From Legionella sp. PC1000 (lineage in GTDB: Bacteria > Pseudomonadota > Gammaproteobacteria > Legionellales > Legionellaceae), in contig NZ_CP059400.1 in the NCBI RefSeq assembly GCF_014109805.1, positions 652,001 to 716,000 on the forward strand: DNA of 64,000 nt. Reading direction: 5' to 3'. The position numbers and the translations under genes were made by a program. Below are positions 17,140-27,158 of this stretch, piece by piece. The notes under the pieces were generated by a model, which saw nothing but the letters and a program-made list of their open reading frames with translations, was not told the origin of the DNA and did not search any database. Within the stretch, counting starts at the first letter, position 1, and every line of letters begins with the position of its first letter.

Positions 17140-19025
17140 AATCTGATGACCTCATCCTCACTTAAACGAGTACGTAAAATATCTGAGTGGACAGGAGCCT
17201 CAACTGATGCTCTTGCCATAAAGATCGGATCTTTAAAGTAAAGAGGTTGTTTACCATAAATAGCAGGGAAACCCGCTGCATATACGACCATATCCCCAGC
17301 TTCAACAATCAGGCCATTAGCATCTTTTTTAGGTCCTGGCATACGCAGACACTCATCAACAGTTAAGAGCGGTCTCGATATTTCCTGAACGGTTTTTGAT
17401 ATTTGATTTAAGAACGTAGAAAAGCGTTTTCCACTGGTGGTGATGTGTTCTTTAACAATAGTTGTTTGGCCTGTTAGCTTGGAAAGATGTTCTGCGGTTT
17501 CAATTCTGTTAGGTGGATAAGCATTTTGGATATGACAATTTGAAGTGATGGTTTCATCAGGGCCATAGCCTCGTTCACGGCTTTTAAGCTGATTAATGTC
17601 CTGACAAATTAAGTAAAACTTTAAACCATAGCCGGCAACAAAAGCCAATGACTCTTGCAGTATGTCGAGTTTTCCAAGACTTGGAAATTCATCAATCATG
17701 CAAAGCAGTCGATGTTTATACGTTTTTTTAGCACTCACATATGATAATCCTTTGTCATCGGACACACGCTCAAACTCCATTCTGTCGGCCAATAACCTCA
17801 CTATCATATTAATCATGACTCTAATCAGAGGTTGAAGCCTTGCCTTGTCATTAGGTTGAGTAACGATATAAAGGCTCACAGGATTTTCATGGTTCATTAA
17901 ATCGCGGATGCAAAAATCTGAGGTAGAGACGTTATACGCAACCACTGGATCACGATATAGCGCCAGATAAGATTTTAATGTAGATAACACAGAACCTGCT
18001 TCTTCTTCGGGCCTATCAATCATGTCACGAGCAGAGGCTGATATAACAGGATGGGTTTTTCCCTCAACATGCGGGTATTGGGTCATTTCAATGAGCAGGT
18101 CAGCAATATTAATATTGGGATCAACCAGCATGCGGTCAATGTTGGGAAATGTGGCTGGTTCTCCCTGGGTTTTCAATTTATAAATCGCATGTAGAATAAA
18201 ACCAACCAAAAGGGCTTGGGAGGTTTTCTGCCAGTGGGTTTCCAAACCCTTACCATCGGGATCAACCACCAGCGTTGCTAAATTTTGTACGTCACCCACC
18301 TCTGATTCCGTACCTACTCTTATTTCATCCAGAGGGTTCCAGCGAGCGCTTCCTTTTAACGTGGCAGGCTCAAATCGAATGACCTTGTTAGCAGCATGTT
18401 TCTGTCGCCATCCAGCCGTCATTGCCCAGAGCTCGCCTTTTAAATCAGTGATGACGCAAGAATGTTTCCACGATAGAAGGGTTGGAATCACAAGGCCAAC
18501 ACCTTTGCCTGAGCGCGTTGGTGCATAAGTTAAAACATGCTCAGGCCCATTATGGCGTAGATAATGAATTGCTCCTTTGTCATCTTTAAACGCGCCAACA
18601 TAAACTCCTTCATCATGTCCAATGAGGCTTGCATTGTTTAAGTCCTCCCAATTAGCCCACCTGGCTGAACCATGGAGGTAGTCACTCACATTGTTGTTTT
18701 TAAAATATTTGGAAGCCAACACGATCATCATTAAAAAGAGACAACCCATCATAACGATAAGACCAAAGGCAGCATTAAAAGAATCAGGATAATAGGATTG
18801 ATATTTAATAGCCCAGATAAAAATCTGCCAAGGCATATAAATAGGTGCGAATTCCCCTCCAAGGGCATCAGCATAGTGAAATTGATGCGCGAAAAACTGA
18901 GTTCCAATTTGCATGCTGATTAAGAAAGAACAAATCACTAACAAGACTAAGGTTTTATTTATCTTGCCGTGATTTTTTTCTCTGACTTGAGGACCAATGG
19001 CTTTATTAGGCTTGTTTTGGCTCAT
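17136..19025 (-). CDS. traG: Type IV coupling protein TraG (VirD4 family)
   Basis: TraG links the relaxosome to the secretion channel and pumps DNA. The 629-residue protein has two or three N-terminal membrane helices (about 25-50 and 85-107). Walker A is 'APTRSGKGVG' (about 168-177) and Walker B is 'LLCMIDEFPSLGKL' (about residues 433-446). 'GYGPDETITSNCHIQ' fits the conserved VirD4 motif near the all-alpha domain. Length and layout match RK2 TraG (about 635 residues). It overlaps trbL by four bases. Confidence 0.93.
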   Translation of the reverse strand: MSQNKPNKAIGPQVREKNHGKINKTLVLLVICSFLISMQIGTQFFAHQFHYADALGGEFAPIYMPWQIFIWAIKYQSYYPDSFNAAFGLIVMMGCLFLMMIVLASKYFKNNNVSDYLHGSARWANWEDLNNASLIGHDEGVYVGAFKDDKGAIHYLRHNGPEHVLTYAPTRSGKGVGLVIPTLLSWKHSCVITDLKGELWAMTAGWRQKHAANKVIRFEPATLKGSARWNPLDEIRVGTESEVGDVQNLATLVVDPDGKGLETHWQKTSQALLVGFILHAIYKLKTQGEPATFPNIDRMLVDPNINIADLLIEMTQYPHVEGKTHPVISASARDMIDRPEEEAGSVLSTLKSYLALYRDPVVAYNVSTSDFCIRDLMNHENPVSLYIVTQPNDKARLQPLIRVMINMIVRLLADRMEFERVSDDKGLSYVSAKKTYKHRLLCMIDEFPSLGKLDILQESLAFVAGYGLKFYLICQDINQLKSRERGYGPDETITSNCHIQNAYPPNRIETAEHLSKLTGQTTIVKEHITTSGKRFSTFLNQISKTVQEISRPLLTVDECLRMPGPKKDANGLIVEAGDMVVYAAGFPAIYGKQPLYFKDPIFMARASVEAPVHSDILRTRLSEDEVIRL

Positions 19026-20404
19026 TGGCTTTCTCCTGATGCCTTTTGGTTCACAAATTGACTCACCTCATCTGATGCCTCAAATCCTGAACTAAAACTA
19101 CCCTCAGGGGCACCCATAGATAAAATATTTTGGGCATTGGATTCTTGCGATTCAGAAGTGGATGAATTCGCCTTGCTTTGAATTGCTTCGGCAATTTTTC
19201 CACCCGTTGTATCAGCGATTTTCTCAGCAATTGATTCTTTAATCGAATTCGCTTTCTCACGAGCAACATCCATAGTGCCTGAGGCTAAATGTGATCCAAA
19301 TGAACCTGCAAATTTGGCAGCAGTTCCCATTGCTTCGGCTAAACCACCAGTTTTGGAACCTTTATCCATTCCAGGCAGTGTACTTGTTTCACCAGAGTTG
19401 GTTGATTGACTGGCTGCTTTAAACGCGGCATTAAGCGCGGATAATCCACCACCACTTTGGGCAAGTGCGGCGCCTGCTGCACCTGCCATGGCAGCACCTG
19501 CAATTCCTGCAGCTCCCATAGCTCCACCAAGACCGAGTCCACCGCCACCACCAGAACCACCTCCTGACACAATGCCAGCTAAAGCAGGCGGAATTTTGTC
19601 AATAAGAACTAATAACAGTACGGCAACAACCAGCATGACAAACATTTCTTTAAGCATAATGTTTTCAGACATCGCTGCGTAATATTGATCTACAAAAGAT
19701 TTACCGATACCAATAATCAAAATCATGGCAAAAGCTTGCAATGCGATACCCAATACGGTTTTGTAGTAGTTAATCGCAATATCCTGCGTCCAACGGCCAC
19801 CACCAAACCCTAATAAAACAATGCCACCATAGGTTAATATCCAGGCGGTGATTAAGATAATCAACATGTTAATACTTACTAAAGCTAGAATAATCAGAAT
19901 GACCCCTGCAACGAGCAAACCAACTGTAGTTGCTGCAGGTGACCAGATGGATGAACTGTCTATAGCTTTTGAAACAATATCAAACCCAACATCCACAATA
20001 TCAGAAGGAGAGACATGCTCATTAATTCCAGAAGCCTTTGCTGCAAGTTGTCGCATGGAGTCTATGATTGCTTTTGCAATTGCGGGTCCATTGTCTAAAA
20101 TCCAATAGAAAAAACCGACAACCACAAAAAATCGTACCGTTTCGCTCAAGAATTCTTGAATGTCTGCTTTACGCAATGCCATCAAGCCGTATGTCCACAC
20201 CATACTAATTGAGGCTAAGGACCAAAAAAGATATCTGGCGTAACTCAACATAGTTTTGCTCCATAGTGCGGATGTGCTAGCAAAACGCTGTAAAATATTA
20301 TCCAGTAAATCACGACTATCCATGCCATGCCCTTTAGCATGGCAGCAAGCAGAAAACCCAAATAAACCAAACGCAATTACATAGGGGATTAGTTTTTTAT
20401 TCAT
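19022..20404 (-). CDS. trbL: P-type conjugative transfer membrane protein TrbL (VirB6-like)
   Basis: TrbL is the multi-spanning inner-membrane channel part. The frame extends upstream, but the ATG at 20404 directly follows the trbK stop and gives a normal signal-like start ('MNKKLIPYVIAFGLFGFSACCHA'). Five or six membrane helices lie between about residues 50 and 270. A Gly/Ala-rich tract (about 280-330) and a hydrophilic Ser/Gln-rich tail follow, as in other TrbL proteins. The Gly-rich tract makes several false ORFs in other frames. Confidence 0.88.
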   Translation of the reverse strand: MNKKLIPYVIAFGLFGFSACCHAKGHGMDSRDLLDNILQRFASTSALWSKTMLSYARYLFWSLASISMVWTYGLMALRKADIQEFLSETVRFFVVVGFFYWILDNGPAIAKAIIDSMRQLAAKASGINEHVSPSDIVDVGFDIVSKAIDSSSIWSPAATTVGLLVAGVILIILALVSINMLIILITAWILTYGGIVLLGFGGGRWTQDIAINYYKTVLGIALQAFAMILIIGIGKSFVDQYYAAMSENIMLKEMFVMLVVAVLLLVLIDKIPPALAGIVSGGGSGGGGGLGLGGAMGAAGIAGAAMAGAAGAALAQSGGGLSALNAAFKAASQSTNSGETSTLPGMDKGSKTGGLAEAMGTAAKFAGSFGSHLASGTMDVAREKANSIKESIAEKIADTTGGKIAEAIQSKANSSTSESQESNAQNILSMGAPEGSFSSGFEASDEVSQFVNQKASGESQ

Positions 20405-20408
20405 GGCA

Positions 20409-20621
20409 TTACCACTTCTTGCCAGAGCTTTTGGAGTAACTACCCCCTCGAAAACACGCATCACCAATAGCCTGCAGTTCTTCTTGAGTTCGACCCTCTC
20501 TTGGGCTGCTACAGGTGAGTGTTGCTAAGTGCTCAGCTTTTTTCTGAGCCTTGGATTCAGCACTGTCGCAACCTGATAAAACACAAGCAACGACCATAAT
20601 TGATAAATATAAGATCTTCAT
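20409..20621 (-). CDS. trbK: TrbK-like entry-exclusion lipoprotein
   Basis: The start at 20621 has AGGAGAGG upstream. The 70-residue product begins 'MKILYLSIMVVACVLSGC', a lipoprotein signal with lipobox LSGC, and then has a short polar domain with two more Cys ('TCSSPREG', 'GDACFRGG'). It sits in the trbK position between trbJ and trbL. In RK2, TrbK blocks entry of related plasmids. Its last 14 residues ('FRGGSYSKSSGKKW') closely match the end of TrbJ encoded just upstream. Confidence 0.7.
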   Translation of the reverse strand: MKILYLSIMVVACVLSGCDSAESKAQKKAEHLATLTCSSPREGRTQEELQAIGDACFRGGSYSKSSGKKW

Positions 20622-20644
20622 TTTCCTCTCCTTTTTATGATGGA

Positions 20645-21382
20645 TTACCACTTTTTTCCTGAACTTTTATGGTATGCGCCTGATCTGAAATGCTCATCTC
20701 CTGCAGTCTGTATCGCTTCCTTGTTGGCACTCGCTGCATCTTTGACTGCCTGAGCATTCTGCTGCGCTAATAACACGCCTCTGATTTGAAGCAATTGATG
20801 GGATTGATTACTGGCTAATTGAGAAGCGGCTTGAAGAGCCTGTTTTTGGCCTGCAGCACTTTGTGCCTGAGATTGCAAAGTACGCAGCTTTGCAGAATCA
20901 TTTTTTAAGCTCTGTTGTTGTTTATCAATCCCTTTAAGCATGGCGTCATTGGATCGCTTTTCAGCAACAGAAGCCGCTAATCTGCTTTGTTTGATTTTTC
21001 TAAGTTCTTCAGCAGAACACTGACCTGTGCCATTAAAACACGGGGTCTTTTGGTAGTATTCCTGACTTTGGAATCGGTCAAGGTACCCTTGGAGGCTGCC
21101 AGCTTCCTGCTTGTAATAATCAATGGTATCAGTCGATTCAAGCAAATTATTAATAACTGAGTTGGCATTATCCCATTCAAACGAAGTCAGTGACTTGGTG
21201 TTGTCTAACATATTTTGATATTGGTCCATCTGATTCTTGTATTGATCGACCTGCGTTTTGTACTCGCTAAGTTGCGTTGCAATCATTTTTCCATTTTGAA
21301 TCCAATTCGCAACGTCAAATACAGGGGCATTTGCAAATGCCGGCAAAACAAAGCAATAAATAATCATGGATTTAAATTTCAT
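20645..21382 (-). CDS. trbJ: P-type conjugative transfer protein TrbJ (VirB5-like)
   Basis: This is a periplasmic pilus-tip/adhesion-type component. The start at 21382 follows AAGGAGAG; an upstream in-frame ATG at 21397 overlaps the trbI stop and has no good ribosome site. The N-terminus is a signal peptide ending near 'AFANA'. The body is a long coiled coil rich in Gln ('YKTQVDQYKNQMDQYQNMLDN') with one 'CFNGTGQC' disulfide-like pair. It ends with 'FRSGAYHKSSGKKW', shared with the TrbK-like protein. Confidence 0.85.
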   Translation of the reverse strand: MKFKSMIIYCFVLPAFANAPVFDVANWIQNGKMIATQLSEYKTQVDQYKNQMDQYQNMLDNTKSLTSFEWDNANSVINNLLESTDTIDYYKQEAGSLQGYLDRFQSQEYYQKTPCFNGTGQCSAEELRKIKQSRLAASVAEKRSNDAMLKGIDKQQQSLKNDSAKLRTLQSQAQSAAGQKQALQAASQLASNQSHQLLQIRGVLLAQQNAQAVKDAASANKEAIQTAGDEHFRSGAYHKSSGKKW

Positions 21383-21396
21383 AATGCTCTCCTTCA

Positions 21397-22641
21397 TTAA
21401 TAAACAAATTGCCTATAGGGCTGGTTAAACGTTAAGTCCTTCACCACGATGATATTGAAACGATAACCTGGGCGAACATTGATGGTGGGAGACACATTTA
21501 GGTTTTTCGAAACCAGTTGCGAAGTGACTTCGCCCAATTGTTGCCCCAAAGCCTGACTCATGACGCTGCCCGCTGTGGGCTGGGCATAACCGAATTGGTT
21601 TGATTGATTGGTATTTTGGCTATAAGTAATCCCAGCAATAATGCCTGACATTAAAAGTGCTGAACCATAAATTCGTCCATAATGATGATCTACCTGATCA
21701 CGAAATCCGGCATATCCAGCACTATCAGCGCCAGGCATAGAGCCAATATCCAGGGCCTTACTATCTGGAAAAACCAGACGTTGCCATGCGACTAATACAG
21801 AGTTCTGACCAAAAGGGACATCACTGGAATAAAGCCCCAATATCTTGGTACCTTGAGGTATTAAAAGATATTTTCCGGTAGCGGTGTCATATACGTTTTG
21901 TGAGACCTGAGCTATGATTTGGCCTGGTAATTCTGAGGAAATGCCACTAATCATTACCCCTGGAATTACACTACCAGCTCTTAATTCGTATCTGCTGTTT
22001 GGGCTCTGAAGTGTTGAATTTAAATGCCAGCGCATTTCATTTTCTTCACCACCTAAAGTTTGTGGCATGGGTTTGGCTTGCCTTCCTTGTAATAATGCAA
22101 GCTGCTCTTTAAACGCTAATGAGGGGTCGATGTTTAATGCCATCTCATTGCTATTCATGGACGTTTTGGTTGTGTCGCGATTATTCAATCGTAGGTTATC
22201 GACCATTACGGATGTCTTAGCTTTGACTGCCTCCTCAAATTCTTGAGTTTTTTCCTGACGAATGCGCTCGATTTCAGCTTCAGATACATCTTGTGTCAGA
22301 GTATCTTCTTTACGTGGAAGTTGTTCAGGAATGAGCAAAGGGGTTTTTTCACTGTCAGCTATCGCGACACTCTGGGGCGGAATTACTGCTGATTTATGGT
22401 TTCCTACCACGTCATTGGCAAGGCTCATGGTATTTTTCTTTGAGTTTTTAACCTTCACTATTTCTGGTGGCTGGTTTTGCGCATTAGCTCGTTTATTGGC
22501 AACCAATGCGATGAGCACCACAAAAAGAGTTAGAATACCAATTGCAATCATGAGTGGTATATTATTCACTCGTTTTACACCTGTGGTTTGAAGCTTTTGG
22601 GGTGAATTGTCTGGTGACAAATAATCATTATTTTGATTCAT
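21397..22641 (-). CDS. trbI: Conjugal transfer protein TrbI (VirB10-like)
   Basis: TrbI bridges inner and outer membranes in the secretion channel. The 414-residue protein has one N-terminal membrane helix (about residues 28-47), a Pro/Glu-rich linker, and a C-terminal TrbI/VirB10 domain with 'LRAGSVIPGVMISGISSELPG', 'ATGKYLLIPQGTKILGLYSS' and 'NVRPGYRFNIIVVKDL'. All expected blocks are present. It lies six bases after trbH. Confidence 0.92.
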   Translation of the reverse strand: MNQNNDYLSPDNSPQKLQTTGVKRVNNIPLMIAIGILTLFVVLIALVANKRANAQNQPPEIVKVKNSKKNTMSLANDVVGNHKSAVIPPQSVAIADSEKTPLLIPEQLPRKEDTLTQDVSEAEIERIRQEKTQEFEEAVKAKTSVMVDNLRLNNRDTTKTSMNSNEMALNIDPSLAFKEQLALLQGRQAKPMPQTLGGEENEMRWHLNSTLQSPNSRYELRAGSVIPGVMISGISSELPGQIIAQVSQNVYDTATGKYLLIPQGTKILGLYSSDVPFGQNSVLVAWQRLVFPDSKALDIGSMPGADSAGYAGFRDQVDHHYGRIYGSALLMSGIIAGITYSQNTNQSNQFGYAQPTAGSVMSQALGQQLGEVTSQLVSKNLNVSPTINVRPGYRFNIIVVKDLTFNQPYRQFVY

Positions 22642-22646
22642 AGCTC

Positions 22647-23054
22647 TTACTCCTTATGAGTCCATGCGCTGACAGGGATGATATTTTCATGGCTTTTTGC
22701 ATACACACGGCTCAATGTTTGCATTCCCACAAAAAGGCTTATTCGATAGCTTTGAGGTTTAAGCTCATCAAGCACGTAGAAAAAATTAGCTTTATTCCTA
22801 GGGCATCGATTTTCATTGATGCCATAACCCTTTTTTCTCAGGTTTTGAATAAGACTTAAGCCAAAGCCATCGTTGACTGCCTGACCAATACAAAATGTAT
22901 TTTGAGCAGGTGGATAGACTCGCGTTAATTGAGTGGCTGCATCTGCCGCCAGATAAGCATCGCGGCCCACAGACATTTGAGTGAAATTGCCATAACGCAT
23001 GCTGGCACAGCTTGATAACAAGACGGCAGCCAATAAAACACTTAATTTTTTCAT
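22647..23054 (-). CDS. trbH: Conjugal transfer lipoprotein TrbH (VirB7-like position)
   Basis: The start at 23054 has AAGGTG seven bases before; an upstream GTG in the same frame would overlap trbG further. The product begins 'MKKLSVLLAAVLLSSC' with a lipobox (LSSC), so it should be an outer-membrane lipoprotein of about 135 residues. In RK2 TrbH is also a lipoprotein between trbG and trbI. It probably supports the TrbG/TrbI core complex. Confidence 0.8.
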   Translation of the reverse strand: MKKLSVLLAAVLLSSCASMRYGNFTQMSVGRDAYLAADAATQLTRVYPPAQNTFCIGQAVNDGFGLSLIQNLRKKGYGINENRCPRNKANFFYVLDELKPQSYRISLFVGMQTLSRVYAKSHENIIPVSAWTHKE

Positions 23055-23056
23055 CT

Positions 23057-23932
23057 TCAGCACCTTGTAATCGTAATTTTTTCTTGAGAGGAACCGCTGC
23101 CAATAACTAAGATGGCTTTATCAAAAACCCCATCTACGATGTAACGACAACCCTGGAGACGATAATTGACCATGACTGACTCTGATTTTTTAAATAACCC
23201 TCGACTTCTTAAAACCAGCAGCGCAGGCGCTTCACTTTGAGCCATGGTTGTTGGCATCTCAATAATCGTTTTGACACCATTGTTATAAACTCTAACTGGC
23301 TTAAATCGGGCATTGCCTTGAATTCGATAATTGAAGTTAAGGGAGCCAAGATATTCATTGGTTTCAGGTAAGGTATCTACTTTTCTTCTTTCAGCCTGAA
23401 TGCGTTGTAGTAACTGCCATTTTGCTTTGGCTTCATCAGGATAAGTAAACGAAATGTAAGGCATAAATTCGGTTCTATCTGACTTTAATCTAAAGTGATA
23501 TGTTCTTCTGTCTGTGGTGACTACCAAAGAAGAATCAAGCCCTACATCTTTAGGTTTTATTAGCAGATGGATTTGTTGCATAGCCCCAGACCCTGTGAGA
23601 GATGGTTCAACAACAAAGCGTGGGTCACCGACATTCATGTCGTTAAACTGCTCACCTGGTTGAAGGGCAATATCACACACTTGTAAAGGGGCACAAACTA
23701 CTCTGATTTGCCCTGAACCATAAATAAAACTGACTGAACCATCGCTTGATGCAAAGGGTATACTTGTTTTTTCTCCTTGTTGTGTACGCTCTGCAATATC
23801 TAAACCTTGTTTTTCCTGACTCGATAGTTTGGGTACAGTATCCGAAAAATAATGCTCGGCCAGAATCGTGTTATCCAATGCAAAACTGGTGAGCGGTGTT
23901 AATAAACAAAATAGCTGCATTATTCTTTTCAT
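23057..23932 (-). CDS. trbG: Conjugal transfer protein TrbG (VirB9-like)
   Basis: TrbG is the outer-membrane core component. The 291-residue protein has a signal peptide ('LFCLLTPLTSFALD') and the VirB9/TrbG features 'IRVVCAPLQVCDIALQPGE' (about residues 77-95), 'VVTTDRRTYHFRLKSD' (about 139-154) and 'NFNYRIQGNARFKPVRVYNNG' (about 197-217). The stop is followed directly by the trbH ribosome site, and the start overlaps the trbF stop by four bases. Confidence 0.92.
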   Translation of the reverse strand: MKRIMQLFCLLTPLTSFALDNTILAEHYFSDTVPKLSSQEKQGLDIAERTQQGEKTSIPFASSDGSVSFIYGSGQIRVVCAPLQVCDIALQPGEQFNDMNVGDPRFVVEPSLTGSGAMQQIHLLIKPKDVGLDSSLVVTTDRRTYHFRLKSDRTEFMPYISFTYPDEAKAKWQLLQRIQAERRKVDTLPETNEYLGSLNFNYRIQGNARFKPVRVYNNGVKTIIEMPTTMAQSEAPALLVLRSRGLFKKSESVMVNYRLQGCRYIVDGVFDKAILVIGSGSSQEKITITRC

Positions 23933-24627
23933 TGCTGTTCTCCATGCTTTAATTCGTATGACCAGTTAAAATCACGCACATAAATCAGGTGGGGATTTTT
24001 TAAAATAGACTCACTGGTGGCATCGTTGATTTCATTCTCTTGATACAGAGCAATCATCGCTTTCATCATGCGAGGCTTTTCTTTGAGTGAACCATCACGA
24101 TTTCTAATGGTTTCAATCCAAGCTACTTGCCAGGTCTCATCAGATTCTTTAAGCACTGAACGAATGTCTATGCTCACAATTTCAAAGGCAGCTCTTTCAA
24201 AGGGATTAGATTGCTGTTTGTCGCTGTAGAATTCTTGAACCTTGGCAAGGGCTGCATCATTGGCATTTAAATAGGAATACACTTGAAAAACAGCTTTCTT
24301 TTGTAGTTCTACATCAAGGCTTACCATGCGTATGTTTTCAATAAAATGGGCAGCTGCAGCACGATAATCATCAATGCTTGCCTCACCAACTCTATCAGCA
24401 CGAGTAACCGATAAGGTATTGCCATTGGCATCTTGTTGAAACACCAAAGGGATAAACTTAGACTGACTACCTATTGCGATGAGTCCACCAACTGCCGCTA
24501 ATGCGATTAAGAGGCTACTTAAACCCACTAATTGCCAAACTTGGAGTGATTTCATAAGTCCTGCGGTATGAACATTCCATGCCCGTCGGGCATTAAGGTA
24601 AGGGTTATTCGTTACAATTTTTTTCAT
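23929..24627 (-). CDS. trbF: Conjugal transfer protein TrbF (VirB8-like)
   Basis: TrbF is an inner-membrane assembly factor. The ATG at 24627 overlaps the trbE stop as ATGA and gives the typical start 'MKKIVTNNPYLNARRAWN'; a longer frame upstream lies inside trbE. One membrane helix lies at about residues 30-52, followed by a periplasmic VirB8-like domain with 'FIENIRMVSLD' and 'QVAWIETIRNRDGSLKE'. Confidence 0.9.
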   Translation of the reverse strand: MKKIVTNNPYLNARRAWNVHTAGLMKSLQVWQLVGLSSLLIALAAVGGLIAIGSQSKFIPLVFQQDANGNTLSVTRADRVGEASIDDYRAAAAHFIENIRMVSLDVELQKKAVFQVYSYLNANDAALAKVQEFYSDKQQSNPFERAAFEIVSIDIRSVLKESDETWQVAWIETIRNRDGSLKEKPRMMKAMIALYQENEINDATSESILKNPHLIYVRDFNWSYELKHGEQQ

Positions 24628-27158
24628 GCTGCTTCTCCGTATTGATTCATGCGAATACCTTTTTCTGAAAGCCATTGAGAGACCCATGTATCCCCATGCT
24701 TAAACTCCAGTTGCTTCATTCTTGCTATAGAATCGGGATCAGTTGCTCCAACAAACGCCAGGACGTAAGGTCCTAATGCCAGTTGATAAAGACGCTGACC
24801 TTTTTCACTGACATAGTAGTAATCCCGTTTTGGTTGAGCTGCTGCAATGATGTCAATCTGGCGTGGATTTAAACCCATGCGCTCATAAATGAGGCGGGTT
24901 TCTGGATCTCTTGCATACAGATTTGGTAAAAAGATTTTGGTGGCGGTTGATTCAACAATAATATCCAGGATTCCAGAGTTGGCTGCATGTGATAAATGTT
25001 GGGTTGCCATAAACACCACACAGTTTTTCTTAGCCATGGAATCAAGCCATTCAGCAATCTTGTTTTTAAACACTGGATGAGCCAGCATCAACCATGCTTC
25101 ATCAAGCAAGATTAGGGTAGGGCGACCATCTAACGAGGTTTCAATACGCCTAAAGAGATAGAGCAATACCGGTAATGCAAATTTCTCACCTAGACCCATT
25201 AAATGTTCGATTTCGAATGTCATAAAAGAGGACAAGCCTAAACCATCACTTTCAGCATCTACTAAATGGCCCATCAATCCATCAATGGTGTATTGCTTTA
25301 ATGTCTCTCTAATAGGCTCATCTTGAATAGTCATGACAAATTCAGATACGGTTTTAGATCCACTTTGATGCATGCTTAAAATGGCATGGCCGATTTCATT
25401 GCGCTGAGCTGGTGTGGTATTCAAACCATTCAAAGCTAAAATCGTGTCAATCCACTCCATAGCCCAAGCTCTATCTGCTTTAGTTTCTAAGAACTGTAAG
25501 GGTGCAAAGGCAAGACGAGAGTCTTTATCAGCAATGGCGAAATGTTCCCCACCTGTTGCCTTACAGGTTGGATACATAGACATGCCCTTATCAAAAGAAT
25601 AAATACGTGCATCTTTATAACGACGCCAGGACAATGCCAACAAACCAAGATGAGTTGACTTACCAGAGCGTGTGGGCCCAAACATAATGCCATGCCCTAA
25701 ATCTCTCACATGAAGATTCAAACGAAATGGCGCATTGCCGCTGGTGACGCAGTGCATCAAAGGTGGTGAAAGTGGTGGGAACAGTGGACAGGGAGCTTTA
25801 TTTTCTCCGGTCCAAATGCTGGATGTAGGTAACAAGTCCGCCAGATTCATGGTATTCATCAGCGGTCTTCTGATGTTTTCAACGCCATGGCCTGGCAGGC
25901 TGCCCATATAGGCATCCATGGTATTAATGGTTTCTGTTCGTGCGCTAAACCCTAATGCATTGATATTCTTTTCGATGAATAGGGCTGCTTTCTCAACGTT
26001 CGCTCTATCCTCGTTCATTAACACCACAACTGATGTATAGTAACCCTGACCCACCATTCCTGAATTGGTTTCAGCAATGGCTGCTTGCGCATCATTAACC
26101 ATGCCGAGCGCGTCTTCATCAACGACACCCGAGTTGGTATTAAACATTTGGTCAAAAAAGCCTCTGACCTTTTGTTTCCATTTTTTACGGAATTTAGTGA
26201 AATGAGCTACAGCTTCATGGGGATCCATGAATATAAAGCGAGAGTTCCAGCGATATTCCACGGGCAGTTGAGTTAACAGTGTTAAAATACCGGGGTAAGA
26301 CTCCATGGGGAATCCTTCAATAGCAACACACTGAATGAAATTTCGGCCAATTTTAGGTGTAATCCCTGGAGTTAATTCCTGACCGCCAATTAAAGCATCC
26401 AGATAAATTGGATTTTTAGGCAGATTCACTGGGTGGTTAATTCCTGTGACACAATATTGAATATGCCTTAGAAAATTATCCTGAGTGACTTTATTGTTTT
26501 CATTGATGAATATTTCTGAGCCTAACCTTTCGAGTTGAAGTGCAGCACTCATACGAGACTCAAAGTTTCTGCACGATTGCTTGAAGGTTTCAATCAGTTG
26601 ATGGGTTTTAGCTTTGTGGTTTAATTTTTCCCCTGAATCATCAAACATCAATTCTATAAAACGCTTTTGTGCCAATACAGGTGGATACCAGGTGAGTGTG
26701 ATAACAAAATAACCTTCATACAATGCTCCTATACTTTCAAAGTATTGCCGTCTTTCTTCATCAACAGCCTTTGATACAGGATCTGGGAAGTATGAAGCAC
26801 TCTGCTCACTGTAACCTGGAGCTGCACGTCTTATGGCATCGACATGAATCATCCAACCATTACCCAATGAGGACATTGCCTGATTGATTCGAAAAGCTAT
26901 CATTTCACGGGCTTCATCTGTAGTGTTGGCTATGTCTTCCCCTTGATACAACCAGGCTGCCATAAAAGAGCCATTTTTACCTACAATCACACCATCATCG
27001 ACTACTGCTGCGTAATTCAGTAAATCTACCAGTCCAGCTGTATGACTTCGATGTCTTCTGACATGGTGCTTACGGTTTTTTATTTGAGTGGCGTGAAACA
27101 ATGTACCTAACAACAAAAGCCCAGTAATACTGATTAAAAAGGTAATGAATCCAATCAT
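24624..27158 (-). CDS. trbE: Conjugal transfer ATPase TrbE (VirB4 family)
   Basis: This large ATPase powers pilus assembly and DNA transfer. The 844-residue protein has an N-terminal membrane helix, a VirB4 N-domain, Walker A 'FGPTRSGKSTHLG' near residue 490, and Walker B 'LILLDEAWLMLAHP' near residue 690. A 'MATQHLSHA' motif follows. It overlaps trbD and trbF by four bases each, so translation along the operon is coupled. Confidence 0.93.
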   Translation of the reverse strand: MIGFITFLISITGLLLLGTLFHATQIKNRKHHVRRHRSHTAGLVDLLNYAAVVDDGVIVGKNGSFMAAWLYQGEDIANTTDEAREMIAFRINQAMSSLGNGWMIHVDAIRRAAPGYSEQSASYFPDPVSKAVDEERRQYFESIGALYEGYFVITLTWYPPVLAQKRFIELMFDDSGEKLNHKAKTHQLIETFKQSCRNFESRMSAALQLERLGSEIFINENNKVTQDNFLRHIQYCVTGINHPVNLPKNPIYLDALIGGQELTPGITPKIGRNFIQCVAIEGFPMESYPGILTLLTQLPVEYRWNSRFIFMDPHEAVAHFTKFRKKWKQKVRGFFDQMFNTNSGVVDEDALGMVNDAQAAIAETNSGMVGQGYYTSVVVLMNEDRANVEKAALFIEKNINALGFSARTETINTMDAYMGSLPGHGVENIRRPLMNTMNLADLLPTSSIWTGENKAPCPLFPPLSPPLMHCVTSGNAPFRLNLHVRDLGHGIMFGPTRSGKSTHLGLLALSWRRYKDARIYSFDKGMSMYPTCKATGGEHFAIADKDSRLAFAPLQFLETKADRAWAMEWIDTILALNGLNTTPAQRNEIGHAILSMHQSGSKTVSEFVMTIQDEPIRETLKQYTIDGLMGHLVDAESDGLGLSSFMTFEIEHLMGLGEKFALPVLLYLFRRIETSLDGRPTLILLDEAWLMLAHPVFKNKIAEWLDSMAKKNCVVFMATQHLSHAANSGILDIIVESTATKIFLPNLYARDPETRLIYERMGLNPRQIDIIAAAQPKRDYYYVSEKGQRLYQLALGPYVLAFVGATDPDSIARMKQLEFKHGDTWVSQWLSEKGIRMNQYGEAA

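Noticed and set aside
19339-19682. ORFs in other frames across the Gly/Ala-rich part of trbL
   Set aside because: They come from the GGX/GCX repeat composition of trbL and have no start signals.
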